Source of the DNA: Chara braunii | Taxonomy: Eukaryota; Streptophyta; Charophyceae; Charales; Characeae | Length of the DNA stretch: 25,186 nt | Direction: 5' to 3' | NCBI GenBank assembly: GCA_003427395.1 | Contig: BFEA01001025.1 | Span: forward strand, 142,629 to 167,814 | Shown here: in pieces, positions 1-9,386 of the stretch | Layout of the letters: the number at the start of each line of letters is the position of its first letter | Position numbering within the stretch: the stretch's first letter is position 1 | Notes under the pieces: model-generated | The model's database searches: none | Told to the model about the DNA's origin: nothing | The model's input: only the letters and a program-made list of their open reading frames with translations | Program-made: the position numbers and the translations under genes

Positions 1-128
1 TTTTTTTTTTTTTTTTTTTTTTGAAAGAACAAGTTCGATCTATTGGTGGGGAGCAGCACCTGCTGCAAACCGGGTCCAGCATCCCATACATACAACCATA
101 TCCTCACAAATTGGCAAAAACTGGGAAC
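1..128 (-). mobile_element. 3' end of a truncated LINE/SINE-type retroposon (copy A)
   Basis: The window opens in a run of 22 T (1-22), which on the minus strand is an A-tail. Just inside it, at 37-92, is a box that recurs at 3381-3428, 3546-3594, 4194-4250 and 22253-22312. Its landmarks are CTATTGGTGGGGAGC and CTGCTGCAAACCGGGTCC, here reading toward the tail on the minus strand. The copy at 22253 lies in the 3' UTR of a LINE just before its A-tail. This piece is therefore best read as the 3' end of a 5'-truncated LINE of that family, or of a SINE sharing its tail. There is no coding content. The 5' limit near 128, where the pentamer satellite begins, is approximate. Confidence 0.6.
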
Positions 129-330
129 CTATACGACACTCAGGAATACTCTACTTTACTCTACGACATTGTATTCTCTTGTACTCTACTCTATGATATT
201 ATACTCTACTTTACTCTACTCTACTCTACTCTACTCTACTCTACTCTACTTAACTTTATGACACTTTACTCTACGACACTCTACTCTATGACAGTTTACT
301 ATATTACACTCTACTTTACTCCTATGTAAT
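129..330. repeat. TCTAC pentamer satellite, first block
   Basis: The sequence is built of the pentamer TCTAC (CTCTA in another register) with variant units such as GACAC/GACAT, TATGA and TTTAC. A pure run sits at about 206-249. The apparent long open frames here, rich in Ser, Thr, Leu and Tyr, arise because a five-base unit without stops stays open in all three plus-strand frames. They are not genes. The array resumes at 1311. Confidence 0.9.
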
Positions 331-545
331 CATTTGAACGCGTTTGGTGCGCGTTCACGTTTAAACGCGCGCGTTTATAGTGCGCATGCGCGCATTCAAA
401 CACGTTCAATAGCGTCACGTGGTATACGGTGGGAAAAAACTGAACGCGTGCCCCCCACCGGGTTGCGCATGTCAGAAGCCACCGAGGGAACATGCAGTTT
501 TGGGAGAAAAAAAAAAAAAAAAAAGTATGTGTGTGTGTTTGTGTG

Positions 546-569
546 GATTGATTAATGGATTGATTGATT

Positions 570-604
<35 letters not shown>

Positions 605-620
605 AAAGTGATTGATTGCC
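546..620. repeat. GATT/ATTG tetranucleotide microsatellite
   Basis: This is a near-continuous array of GATT units, interrupted by a short T run near 570 and by AAAG near 605. It is simple-sequence DNA with no coding value. Confidence 0.9.
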
Positions 621-913
621 AATGATTGAATTGGCTGGATGGAAGGGAAAAAAGAAATACAAAAAAGAAAAAAAGACATGAATACTTGCAGTGGTGGAGC
701 AACATAGGCCACTGCATGGGGGCAGCAGTGGCGTTGAGGTCAGTGGCAACAGGGGTGGCGCTGGGGCCAGCGACAGCAATAGGGGGAGCAACGTCGATGG
801 GAGGAGGATGAAGACAAGGAAGGACGAGAAGGAGGGGGAGGAGGACGGGGAAGAAGTAGAGTATGAGCAGGAGGGGGAAGAAGAAGATGAGGAGGAGGAG
901 AAGAGGGGAGTTA

Positions 914-995
914 TGTGTGTGTGTGTGTGTGTGTGTGTATTAACTGCGTGCAAGTGCTCACAAACACACACATACACAGAGGAGCACGCTCTTCT

Positions 996-1027
<32 letters not shown>

Positions 1028-1062
1028 TGTGACACACACACACACACACACACATATACTGT

Positions 1063-1126
<64 letters not shown>

Positions 1127-1140
1127 AACACACACACACA
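914..1140. repeat. GT run followed by long CA runs (inverted dinucleotide pair)
   Basis: A (GT)n run at 914-938 is followed after about 57 bases by (CA)n runs at 996-1022, 1032-1053, 1063-1124 and a short tail to 1140. The word ATATACTGTGACACA appears twice between the CA runs (from about 1023 and 1054), so the CA part itself contains a partial duplication. GT and CA on the same strand are complementary and could pair. Cysteine/valine and threonine/histidine open frames over this stretch are artefacts of the dinucleotide. Confidence 0.9.
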
Positions 1141-1310
1141 TTCAGACAAGTTTTCTTTTGTCGTTTTTTTTTTCTTTTTTGTTGTTTATTTTCCGTTTCT
1201 GTATTGCCGCAAACCCGTTCAAGTGGAGAACGTGCGTTCATTGAATGTGCGTTCAAAGCGTTCAATTTCTGAACACAAAACCTGCGTTCAATGAACGTGC
1301 GGTTTCACAA

Positions 1311-3092
1311 CTTTACTCTACTCTACTCTACGACAATCTTCTCTATTCTACTCTATGACACTCTACTCTCCTCTACGACACTCACTGTAATCTACTCGAC
1401 GACACTCTATTCTACTCTATGACAATCTACTGTACTCTATGACACTCTACAACACTCTACTGTACTTTACTAAACTCTACGACAATCTGCGACACTCTAC
1501 AAAACTCTACAGTCACCCTAATCTACTTAACTCTACTCTAATCTAATCTACTTTGCAACACTCTACGACACTCTATTCTACTCTACTCTACTCTAGGGCA
1601 CTCTATTGTACTCTACGACACTACTCTATGACACTCTACTCTACAACACTCTACTTTACAACACTCTACTTTATTCTACCCTACTCTACTCTATTCTGCT
1701 CTACTCTGCTCTACTTTACTCTACTTTTCTCTACTCTACTCCACCCTATAATACGGCACTCAACTCTACTGTACTCTATGACACTCAACTGTACCCTACT
1801 CTATGACACTCTTTTCTACTACACTCTACTCTACTCTACGACACTCTACGCTGATCCACTTTACTCTACTCTACTTTTCTCTACTCACTCTACTCTACTC
1901 TAATCTAATCTACTATACTCTTAGACAATGTACTCTATAATACTCTACGCTACGACACTTTACTCTCCTTTACGACACTCTACTATAATCTACTCGACGA
2001 CACTCTACGATAGTCTACTCAACTTTATGGCACTCAACTCTACTCTACTTTACTCTACTCTACGACAACCTACTCAGAGTCTGCTCTACTCTACTCTACG
2101 ACACTCTACTGTACTCTATGGCACTCCACTCTACTCTATGACAATGTACTCTACTCTACTCTACTCTACTGTACTGTACTCTGCTCTACTCTACTTTTGT
2201 CTGCTCTACTCTACTCTACTCTACTCTACTCTACTCTACTCTACTCTACTCTACGACAGTGTGACACTCTACTTTAAAACACTCTACTCTACTCTAGTCT
2301 GCTCTACTCTACTCCACTCTACTCTTCAACACTCTACATTATAACACTCTGCTCAACAACACAATACTCTACAACACTCTACAACACCTTACTCTATGCT
2401 AAGACAACGTACTCTCTACTCTACTCTACGACACTCTACTCATCTCTACGGCACTCTAGGACACTGTATTCTACTCCACTCTACGACACTCTATGATACT
2501 CTACTGTACTCCACTGTACTCTATGACAGTCTACTCTACTCTTCGACACTCTACTCCACTCTATGACACTCTACTCTTTTCTACTCTACGACACTCTAAT
2601 CTACTTTACTCGAATCCGCGACACTTTACTCTACTCTTCTCTACTCTACTATACAACAATCTACTCTACTCTACTCAACTGAACTCAACTCAACTCTAAT
2701 CTAATCTACTCTGCTCTACACTAGATGACACTCTACGACACTCTACTGTAATCTACTCGACGACACTCTACTCCACTCTATTCCACTCTATTCCACTCTA
2801 TTCCACTCCATGACACTATACTCTACTTTACTCTACCCTACTTTACTCTACTCTACTTTACGGTAATCAACTCTACAATAGTCTACTCTACGACACTCTA
2901 CTGTACTCTACTGTACTCTACTCCACGACACTTTATGACATTCTATGACACTCTACTCTATAACACCCTACTCGACTCTACCACACTCTCTACAACACTC
3001 TACCCTACTCCTCTATGACACTCTACTGTACTCTACTGTACTCTACTCTAGGACACTCTACTTTATTCTACAACACCCTCCTCTACTCTATC
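1311..3092. repeat. TCTAC pentamer satellite, main block
   Basis: This is about 1.8 kb of the TCTAC pentamer, with CTCTACGACA/CTCTATGACA decamer variants recurring every few units and a purer stretch near 2196-2252. The variation is dispersed rather than in neat higher-order units, which suggests an old, locally shuffled array. Every long plus-strand open frame in this interval is a product of the pentamer. I saw no embedded gene. The array ends in a TC-rich transition into unique sequence near 3093. Confidence 0.92.
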
Positions 3093-3170
3093 GTACTTTC
3101 TTTACCGTTTCAGTAGTCTTGGTTGCGGGCATAGCCAGTTTTAGGCGATTCTTTATTAGCCTATGATTCA

Positions 3171-3428
3171 TTTTTTTTTTTAATTTTAAGTCTGTCTTAT
3201 ATATGCGAGTGGTCCGTGTCAGGTCGCCTACAACATTTCTTATTTCTACGGGCATGGCCCGCACCACCTGCACCGCGGGCGGTTAACTAATTTTTATTAT
3301 AAACAAATAGCCTTTTCTGCAAGGCCTATCTCGGCGGTGGTAAAATAACCACCAGGATTGAGGCCTTGATTAGGAGGCTGCTCCATCTATTGGCGGGGAG
3401 CTGCACCTGCTGGAAACTGGGTCCATCC
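3171..3428 (-). mobile_element. Retroposon 3' end (copy B of the tail box)
   Basis: On the minus strand this contains the recurring box at 3381-3428 (CCATCTATTGGCGGGGAGC and GCTGGAAACTGGGTCC as read on the plus strand). About 200 bases of sequence not shared with the other copies follow, then an A-tail, the T run at about 3171-3181. There are no coding sequences. It is probably a 5'-truncated LINE tail or SINE. The assignment rests on the box and tail, as in copies A, C and the full LINE at 22253-22399. Confidence 0.55.
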
Positions 3429-3445
3429 AAAACATTATACAACTT

Positions 3446-3600
3446 TCTTTTTTTTTTACTTTCTTTTTTTTTTTGTTAAAGCCCGATCCAGTCTACTAGG
3501 GCAAGTGATATGACCAGCCTCCCCAAGTAGCCTTGTTGGTGGCCGCTCCATCTATTGGTGGGGAGCTTCGCCGACAGGAAACCGGGTCTATCCTGAATTA
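3446..3600 (-). mobile_element. Retroposon 3' end (copy C of the tail box)
   Basis: The minus strand reads the box at 3546-3594, about 70 bases of copy-specific sequence, then a broken A-tail corresponding to the T-rich runs at about 3449-3475. The left half of the box stem is degraded here (ACAGGAAACC instead of GCTGGAAACC on the plus strand). Copy C ends where copy B begins, so two tail fragments lie head to tail on the minus strand. Confidence 0.5.
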
Positions 3601-3936
3601 CTGCTGATCAAGAGTTGTTGTAAGAGACAGGGCAGCATTGGTTGCTCTGTCAAACTGCCAGTACCTTTCCCAGCCAAGAAAAAAAAGGCCGCCGGTTAAC
3701 ATGGAGGTGTGCGCTGGCCTTGCGCGGCAAATCATTGGTGCAGGGCCCGCGACCAACATAATATGGGAAAGGTACTGGCGGTTTAAGCTCCATAGGATTA
3801 ACTGCATGTTTGGAACCACCTGATGAAAGTTCCAACCTGGCCATAAAGAGGGACCGTTATGAGGAAAATTCAGAATGCCACTGAACAGTGAACAACAGAG
3901 CAGCATTGATTGCTGCCGGTACAGGGACCCTGGGAG
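3601..3936. other. Non-coding stretch with a 21-bp inverted repeat
   Basis: No gene is supported. The two visible structures are an inverted repeat and a recurring word. The arms at 3652-3672 and 3764-3784 match over 21 bp with one mismatch (core GCCAGTACCTTTCCCA) and are separated by 91 bases. A word close to CAGCATTGATTGCTG appears near 3632, 3901 and again at 4359. The short open frames on both strands have no recognisable domains. Confidence 0.5.
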
Positions 3937-4191
3937 AATGATAGCCACCTCGCTGGAACTTACAAGGACAGCGCATCATCGGACTATACAAAAACTTGTT
4001 GCTACAGTATCTACAGGATGCAATGATAGCCACCTCGCTGCAACTTACGAGGACAGCTCATCATCGGACTGTACAAAACCTTGTTGCTACAATATCTAAA
4101 GGATGCAATGATAGCCACCTCGCTGCAACTTACGCGGACAGCGCATCATTGGACCATACAAAACCTTGTTGCTACAATATATCTAGTAAAG
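3937..4191 (+). repeat. Three tandem 85-bp repeats
   Basis: Units start at 3937, 4022 and 4107, each beginning AATGATAGCCACCTCGCTG. They contain ACTTAC, GGACAGC, CATCAT and a CTTGTTGCTACA segment. Spacing is exactly 85 bp between starts, with a handful of substitutions per unit. The last unit runs directly into the retroposon tail box at 4194. The period is not a multiple of three, so the apparent open frames through it shift reading from unit to unit. The array is best seen as part of the untranslated portion of the adjoining retroposon. Confidence 0.85.
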
Positions 4192-4193
4192 GA

Positions 4194-4345
4194 TGTATGG
4201 GACGCTGGACCCTGTTTCCAGCAGGTGAAGCTCCCCGCCAATAGATGGAATCTCCAACAAAGGGACCGCTTAAGGAGGATGCTCTGATCACCTCCTAAAG
4301 TGATACCCTGCCTTGAGTGTTTTTTTTTTTTTTTTTTTTTTTTTA
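4194..4345 (+). mobile_element. Retroposon tail box on the plus strand (copy D)
   Basis: The box at 4194-4250 contains TATGGGACGCTGGACCC, TTTCCAGCAGGTGAAGC and CCGCCAATAGATGGA. It is closest to the copy at 22253-22312. GCTGGA and TCCAGC within it can form a 6-bp stem. About 70 bases further on is a homopolymer of roughly 25 T (about 4320-4344). The other copies end in A on their own strand, so this T run is probably an independent simple-sequence expansion or the tail of an element on the opposite strand. Confidence 0.55.
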
Positions 4346-4816
4346 TTTTAAAGAAGAACAGCATTGATTGCTGGAGTTGCTCGGTCAGAAGAGGAATGAC
4401 TGCCTGTTCCGCTGCCTCTCTAAATAATAGGAGTTGCTGCACCTGCAAACTGGCTATTTTATGCTGTCTGCACTTCCAGTTTTAGAAGGGACTGAAGGGG
4501 AAGATGGCATTGGTTACTCTGTGGGCCACCAGAGACTTTCTGCCGCACACCCTTTGCTCCAATCTACGTGTTATGCACAGCTTTTGCTGATGGTCCAGAA
4601 TTCTACATGTACAGCTGTACTACTGATTGAGGCAGCTGAGGTGGAATAAGCTGGAGAGGGGAATGGGGACAACAAGCCAGACATGATTACTTTTGGGGGA
4701 CAGATGGTTACCGCCCTTACCTCCTCTTCTCGGCTAGCTTCCACCCAAGAACCACCTGATGAAAATCGCCAGATTGAAACAGGCACACAGTCCGGGTGGA
4801 GGAGAGACTCGGGGAC
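4346..4816. other. Unassigned sequence upstream of LINE-1 ORF1
   Basis: No gene or RNA is recognised. It begins with the word AACAGCATTGATTGCTGG that also occurs near 3900. It may be the 5' UTR of the LINE that follows, but the 5' boundary of that LINE is not resolved by anything I can see. Confidence 0.35.
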
Positions 4817-5905
4817 ATGACCACAGTCCTCCCCACTGCTGCAAATGATACCACAAGGGCAGACCTCACAACTTGCCCGCACAGAGAAGGAAGGCACCCG
4901 ACAAATAGGAGGGGAGGTACACAGGTTGCTGCTCATCCACAAACACCCACCAGACACAACTCCCTGGTGCCAGCCAAGCAGGACGCAATGGACTGCATGC
5001 AAGCCGGCAGTTCATCACAGGTGGGGACGACCACCCCTGTGAAACTAGCGGCAGGGTATGTTGACTATTGGTTGGGAAAGATAAAGGAAGCCCTCACCCA
5101 GTCACACAAGCAGCCTACCCAGCCCTGGCAGGAGTCAGTGGATCCAGTATTGACAGGGGCGAAGGGCCAGCAGCACAGCCTAACACAAGCCCTCCAGCTG
5201 TCAGCGGTACCAGCACTAGAGCAAGGAGACATCGAACCACAGCGCCTGACACTCACGAGACAGGAATGGCGACCACCGCTGCCAGGGGGGCTGACAAACA
5301 GCAGCACGCAGAAGCCCGGTCAGCACCCCCAGGCGCCGCACCGAGACATCACTCAGGTGGAAATACACAGAGCAGCACAAGTTCCCCAGGTGCCTATGCC
5401 CACTATGCCCACAGAGCCAGAGCAAGGCCACCTGGGGCCTCATCCTGCCACACTCAAAGGGCAGCCAGAACGGCCCAGGACGCAGGTGGAGCTACAGATA
5501 ACAACGCAAACACCCCAGCTGCCAGGGCTCCCTGAGCCACAGCCACAGCACTTGGGGCTTCAGCTCCCGGCACTCCTGAGCCACAAACTGCAGAAGGTGA
5601 TACCCGTCGAGCAAGGCCACCTCAGGCCTCATCTAGCCACACCCAAAGGGCAGCCTGAATGGCCCAGGACGCAGGTGGAGCTACAGGTAACAACGCAAAC
5701 ACCCCAGCTGCCAGCGCCACCTGAGCCACAGCAACAGCACCTGGGGCCTCAGCTCCCGGCACTCCAGGACCTGAGCCACGAACAGCAGAAGGTGATACCT
5801 GTCGAGCTGGATCGACCCCCCCAGGATCATGACCCGGGACGGGACAGGGACCATTTGTCGCCCCGAACCCCTACAACTGGACTACCAGGGGGATTTGATG
5901 TTTGA
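4817..5905 (+). pseudogene. LINE ORF1, N-terminal Pro/Gln-rich part
   Basis: From the first ATG at 4817 this frame encodes about 362 residues with a low-complexity, Pro/Gln/His-rich composition and no catalytic motif. Near its end is an internal duplication of 63 and 65 residues (DNA 5420-5608 and 5609-5803). It overlaps the next frame by 77 bases at 5829-5905. Its position upstream of ORF2 and its composition suggest the N-terminal half of a LINE ORF1 protein, an RNA-binding chaperone of the retrotransposition particle. That role is inferred from position only. A second frame (5068-5535) is also open here, so the reading-frame choice is not certain. Confidence 0.5.
5420..5803 (+). repeat. 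Tandem duplication of about 190 bp inside ORF1
   Basis: Copy 1 is 5420-5608 (189 bp) and copy 2 is 5609-5803 (195 bp). Both start GAGCAAGGCCACCT and end GAAGGTGATACC[C/T]GTC. The extra 6 bp in copy 2 lies near 5766-5772. Both lengths are multiples of three, so the duplication keeps the reading frame, which supports past coding use of this frame. Confidence 0.88.
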
Positions 5906-7277
5906 AAACAACGGTGACCCATATCAGCAGCCCGACACATCCGACCACATTCACTCACATCTATTCGCACAGTGGCAACAACCAGTACCAGATTTCCGGC
6001 TACAACACACAACGCCATTTGATCAAAACCAGGTCCACGCGCAAGTCTGGGCCCAGCAGCTACAGGTCGAGACCCAGGCCCAACAGTGCCAGCGAGCGCA
6101 GCAACTCGCCCGGGCCGATGCTCTGGCCTTGCAGCACCTCCATCAGCAGGCGGAGGCACAGGCACAAGCATATGCCTATGCGAGCTCCATGGCCCAGCAA
6201 CAAGCCCAACTTCAGGCCCAGGCTGAGGCTCAGGCCCAGGCCGAAGCCCACCTACAGGTCATGGCAGTAGAACTGGCGCAACAGTGGGGGCAAGCACGGA
6301 CCCAGGCCCGAGCCCGCACTGGGAATCTGATCCACGAGATGCAGCACCAACATGAAGACCCCCCTCCACCAAAAGATCATCAGGGGGACACAGTAGTGCT
6401 CAGCGATGAGCAGGGGGAAAAGGCCCTCAACAACCAGGAGGGCAAAGACGAGCATGGTGACCTTTTCCTCCACCAAGAGGAGCCCTCTCATAGATCACAG
6501 ATTGAGCCGGAAATGCAAAACCAACAACAGGCCACCAAAATGACACCAGAGTTAGCCCCCCAGGGGTGCCAGGAGGACCCAAAGGGAAAGGAAAAACAAA
6601 CAACAAAACATCAGTCTACATGGACGAACAGGAAAGTGCAAAAGCAGCTCAAAGAAATGGTAGACTGGGTTTTGCTAAAAGTTCTCTCCCCTGAGTCAGT
6701 CTCACTCCATGATAAAATCCCCCCCCTCCACTGAGAGAAGATCAGGAGGTACATTCTTAGAACTCAACAGGTCAGACAGGTGGTTAACAGTCATGGTTCC
6801 CTGGGAGAAGTCGACTGGAACAAGGTGGGCGAAGTGATCATCAAATATATCAAAGAGATAATCGACAAGGTAAAGGCAGCATCACACTGAATCCCAACAG
6901 AGCGCAGCCTTATCATCCGTGTTACAAACAGCGCTGCCCATAAATTTACCTACGATGATCAGCACTCGCCCCAGGTCCTAGTTGAAGAGATAGCAGTCGT
7001 GCTGCACTCGGACAAGAATCAAAATGCGCTGGCTGCTCCCTGGGAAGATAACCTCCCAGCGCACTTAGTACTCAAATCGGTCTTGTACATAGGCCTGGTC
7101 CAATCATCACAAAGCGACAGTGATGGCCGGGGCCGGGCTCTGGCTAATACAACGATAGACCTGCGGACCGAGTCGGACCAGCAATCTGATTCAGCCACTA
7201 CTGATGATTCACACTCACAGGAACACTCCGCTACTATGGAAGATTTAGAAACAGACAATGAATCGATCGCCTCCTAG
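5829..7277 (+). pseudogene. LINE ORF1, Q/A-rich coiled-coil and C-terminal part, two stops
   Basis: From ATG 5829 one frame stays coherent to the TAG at 7275-7277, broken only by TGA at 6732-6734 and TGA at 6888-6890. Residues about 60-155 are a Gln/Ala/Glu-rich segment (words such as AQAQAEAQAQ) likely to form a coiled coil. This is a usual oligomerisation device in LINE ORF1 proteins. A Lys/Gln-rich charged stretch follows, then a more ordered C-terminal part containing SLIIRVTN that could be a nucleic-acid-binding domain. The last 45 residues are Ser/Asp/Glu-rich. I recognise no CCHC knuckle. The upstream frame ends inside this one, so a frame change near 5830-5905 may have split a single protein. 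Confidence 0.6.
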
Positions 7278-7440
7278 GACCTACAGTTCCCACAGACCCA
7301 AATATTACGGGGTACCACAACCTCCCAGGCAGAAGACTCAATGTTGAGCACCAAACCGGCAACGAGGGGTAGGCTAAGGGATCTTATTCGACCAACTACC
7401 TCACTGCAGACAACGCACAATTACGAGCCACTTCTGGGTC
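7278..7440. other. ORF1-ORF2 junction region
   Basis: No domain is recognised. In an intact LINE the N-terminal third of the AP endonuclease (the NVNG and QET motifs) should begin near here, but I cannot find it in any frame. Either the region is deleted, or a 5'-truncated LINE starts here. Confidence 0.4.
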
Positions 7441-7936
7441 TTCTGATCCTACCAATGAGAAGGGATCCGCAAGATCAGCAATGGCAGGTGGGACTGAGGA
7501 TCAAAGGATACCTGGCAGATTCCAGCCTTCGGTCCCACAAGCACAGCAGTAATTATGTGGGAGTGACACTAGAAGGGTGGCGAGGCACATATGGGAAACT
7601 GTAAATTGTTAGGCTGGCCATACTACTGATTTCAGAAAACTATGAAAAGGGAGCCAAGGGGATAGCAATCCACACTGACCACCCCTTCCCGCCAGGGATT
7701 GTCCTTACAATCATTATAATTTTCGATTATCAACAGACAAGGCCGACATCAACAAAGGAGGATGCAACATTGATCTGGTTCTAGCACACCCGGCTGGCAG
7801 ACCTATCTTCCACCAGTATCAAATCCAACTTCGCTTGGCGCATACCCCAGATTTTGACATTCATGAAGGCCCTGTTGGAAAATTCCCTCTTGGAAGCGAC
7901 AAGTACATGGGATGATACACCCTTGTCACAAAGGTG
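7440..7936 (+). pseudogene. LINE-1 ORF2: remnant of AP-type endonuclease
   Basis: Two overlapping frames carry recognisable pieces of the endonuclease that nicks target DNA. One frame (to about 7740) holds GVTLEGWRGTYGKL, a TAA at 7602-7604, then VRLAIL and PFPPGIVLT, aligning with the middle of the LINE-2 endonuclease (VRIVSVY). The next frame (from about 7740) has NIDLVLAHP, matching the RIDYFLV block of LINE-2, and FDIHEGPV in place of its FDHRAV block. It then reaches TGA at 7919-7921 and TAG at 7937-7939, the latter where the LINE-2 alignment has Trp. The N-terminal catalytic motifs are missing. The enzyme is certainly inactive. Confidence 0.6.
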
Positions 7937-7939
7937 TAG

Positions 7940-8524
7940 ATGGGTAACTACGCTCACAAGTGCAATGAGTACTCAAAATTCCTCACAGCACAACGCTACG
8001 CAGAGGAGGTCGACCTCCAACACCGATTGCAACACCTCCAGCGCCAAGAAGACGATACGAGTGATACCACACGGCTAACAGAATTGACCAACGAGATCCA
8101 AACATTGGAAACTCAAATCCTGGAACGCATGGAACACCGATGGCAGGGCATCGGGATTCGAGGAAAACTTCACAAGCACAATATAGAAGGAGCTATGGAC
8201 ACGAGATTTTTCGCAATGGTCAGAACAAGACTTGGACGATCGACTATAGAAGCCCTGGAGGACCCTAATGTCCACCAAGGGCCGCTGATTACATCAATAG
8301 CGGCCTGCACAAAAATAGCAAGGGACTTCTACCAAAAACTCTTTACATCTGAGTGTGGGATCACACCAGAAACACAGCGGCTAAAGGAAAATGATGAGTT
8401 CTTGTGGCCCCCTCACCACAGCACTAACACACCAACAAAAGGAACTCCTAGAAAAAACACTTACCAAAGAAGAAATATGGACAGCACTGATGTTCATGAA
8501 GGAAGACAAAACCCCGGGCATTGA
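7940..8524 (+). pseudogene. LINE-1 ORF2: linker and start of reverse transcriptase
   Basis: This frame encodes the charged, helical linker between endonuclease and RT (roughly residues 10-85), followed by TRFFAMVRTRLGR and IARDFYQKLFTSE. The latter matches YYKKLFT of LINE-2 at the beginning of the RT domain. The RT continues in a different frame from about 8391-8420, so an indel broke ORF2 there. The open frame after that point (to 8524) is shadow. The downstream partner is 8391-9386. Confidence 0.75.
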
Positions 8525-9386
8525 CGGACTGCCGAAAGAATTCTGGGAGGTAATGTGGGCGAATATCTCGCAAGACTTGATGGATTTCTATCGGGCGGTG
8601 TGGGAGACCAGCGGAACAGGGGAATTCGTAGGTCAAGGGGTCCTAACAATTCTATACAAAAAAGGGGCAACAACGAATATAAGGAACTACAAACCAATCA
8701 CACTCCTTACAATGGTCTACAAGATGGTGGCGAAAACTCTGGCAAATCGGATGACCAGGGTAATGAGAGATATTATCCACCCAGACCAAGCCGGGTTTAG
8801 CGAAGGAAGGAACACCCAGCACAATATCCTTCTAATCAATGAGGTGATCAAGTAAACAAGGCAATCTAAAAAGAAACCTGCAATCATCTTCATCGATCTT
8901 AAAAAGGCCTATGACCACGTGGACTGGACGTTCCTAGACAAATGTTTGGAAAAACTCAACTTTGGACCACACTTTAGACGCTGGGTAGAAATCCTGCATA
9001 AAAATGCGACAACTAGAGTCATGGTCAACGACAACCTGGCGCCACCGATCAATCTGCAAAGGTCAGTGAGACAAGGGGACCCGTTGACCCCGTTTCTTTT
9101 TGTTATAATCATGGAGGCGCTTGCGACAAATTTAAGAACCCACAAAGATATCCAGAGAATACAAGTGTCCTCGATCCCCAAAGAAGTCGTTCCGGTTTGC
9201 TCAATGTTTGTTCATGATCTCACTCTAATGGTAAACGCAAAGCGAGAGTCTATAGAAGAGGTCCAGCACATGATGGACAAATTTTGTATCCTATCCGACA
9301 TGAGAGTTAATCGGGGAAATAAGACTCTCGGATGGTGGATCCACCATCAAGGAGTAAGACCCCCGGAGCAGCCAAGGGTTAAGTGA
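8391..9386 (+). pseudogene. LINE-1 ORF2: reverse transcriptase, FADD box mutated to FVHD
   Basis: The RT blocks are in order: KTPGIDGLPKEFW, NYKPITLL, PDQAGFSEGRNTQHNILL, FIDLKKAYDHVDW (first catalytic Asp), SVRQGDPLTPFLF, then the box that should be F-A-D-D but reads FVHD at 9207-9218. The first of the paired active-site Asp is thus His. A TAA at 8853-8855 falls where LINE-2 has Tyr. A TGA at 9384-9386 closes the frame just before IRVLGVAL. Identity to LINE-2 over the catalytic core is roughly 60% by eye. The domain would synthesise cDNA at the nicked target, but this copy cannot. Confidence 0.92.

Larger units (their letters stand above)
331..1310. repeat. Low-complexity block interrupting the satellite, with TGAACGC-rich arms
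   Basis: This block of nearly 1 kb breaks the pentamer array. The left arm (334-440) and right arm (1215-1308) are both rich in GAACGC/GCGTTC words. The left arm includes a 16-bp perfect palindrome at 362-377 (TAAACGCGCGCGTTTA) and GCGCATGCGC at 382-391. Between the arms lie an A-run (507-524), a GATT tetranucleotide array (546-620), a purine-rich GGA/GAA tract (about 785-910), a GT run (914-938) and CA runs (996-1022, 1032-1053, 1063-1124). No coding sequence is supported. The arms could be the degraded ends of a non-autonomous element, but I could not establish terminal inverted repeats or a target duplication. Confidence 0.6.

Noticed and set aside
552-1265. Minus-strand 237-residue frame rich in Cys/Val and Ser/Pro
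   Set aside because: It is the translation of CA, GGA and GATT simple repeats.
1553-2699. Long plus-strand open frames rich in Ser, Thr, Leu and Tyr
   Set aside because: They are direct translations of the TCTAC pentamer, which has no stop in any plus frame. There is no domain, no start context and no compositional difference from the repeat.
3937-4191. Possible CRISPR-like array
   Set aside because: The 85-bp units are contiguous with no spacers, and the context is eukaryotic transposon DNA.
7940-7975. Similarity of CGCTCACAAGTGCAATGAG to the bases after the LINE-1 A-tail (CGCTCACAATAG) as a target duplication
   Set aside because: Only eight to nine leading bases match, and the site lies within coding that aligns with LINE-2 on both sides, so it is most likely chance.
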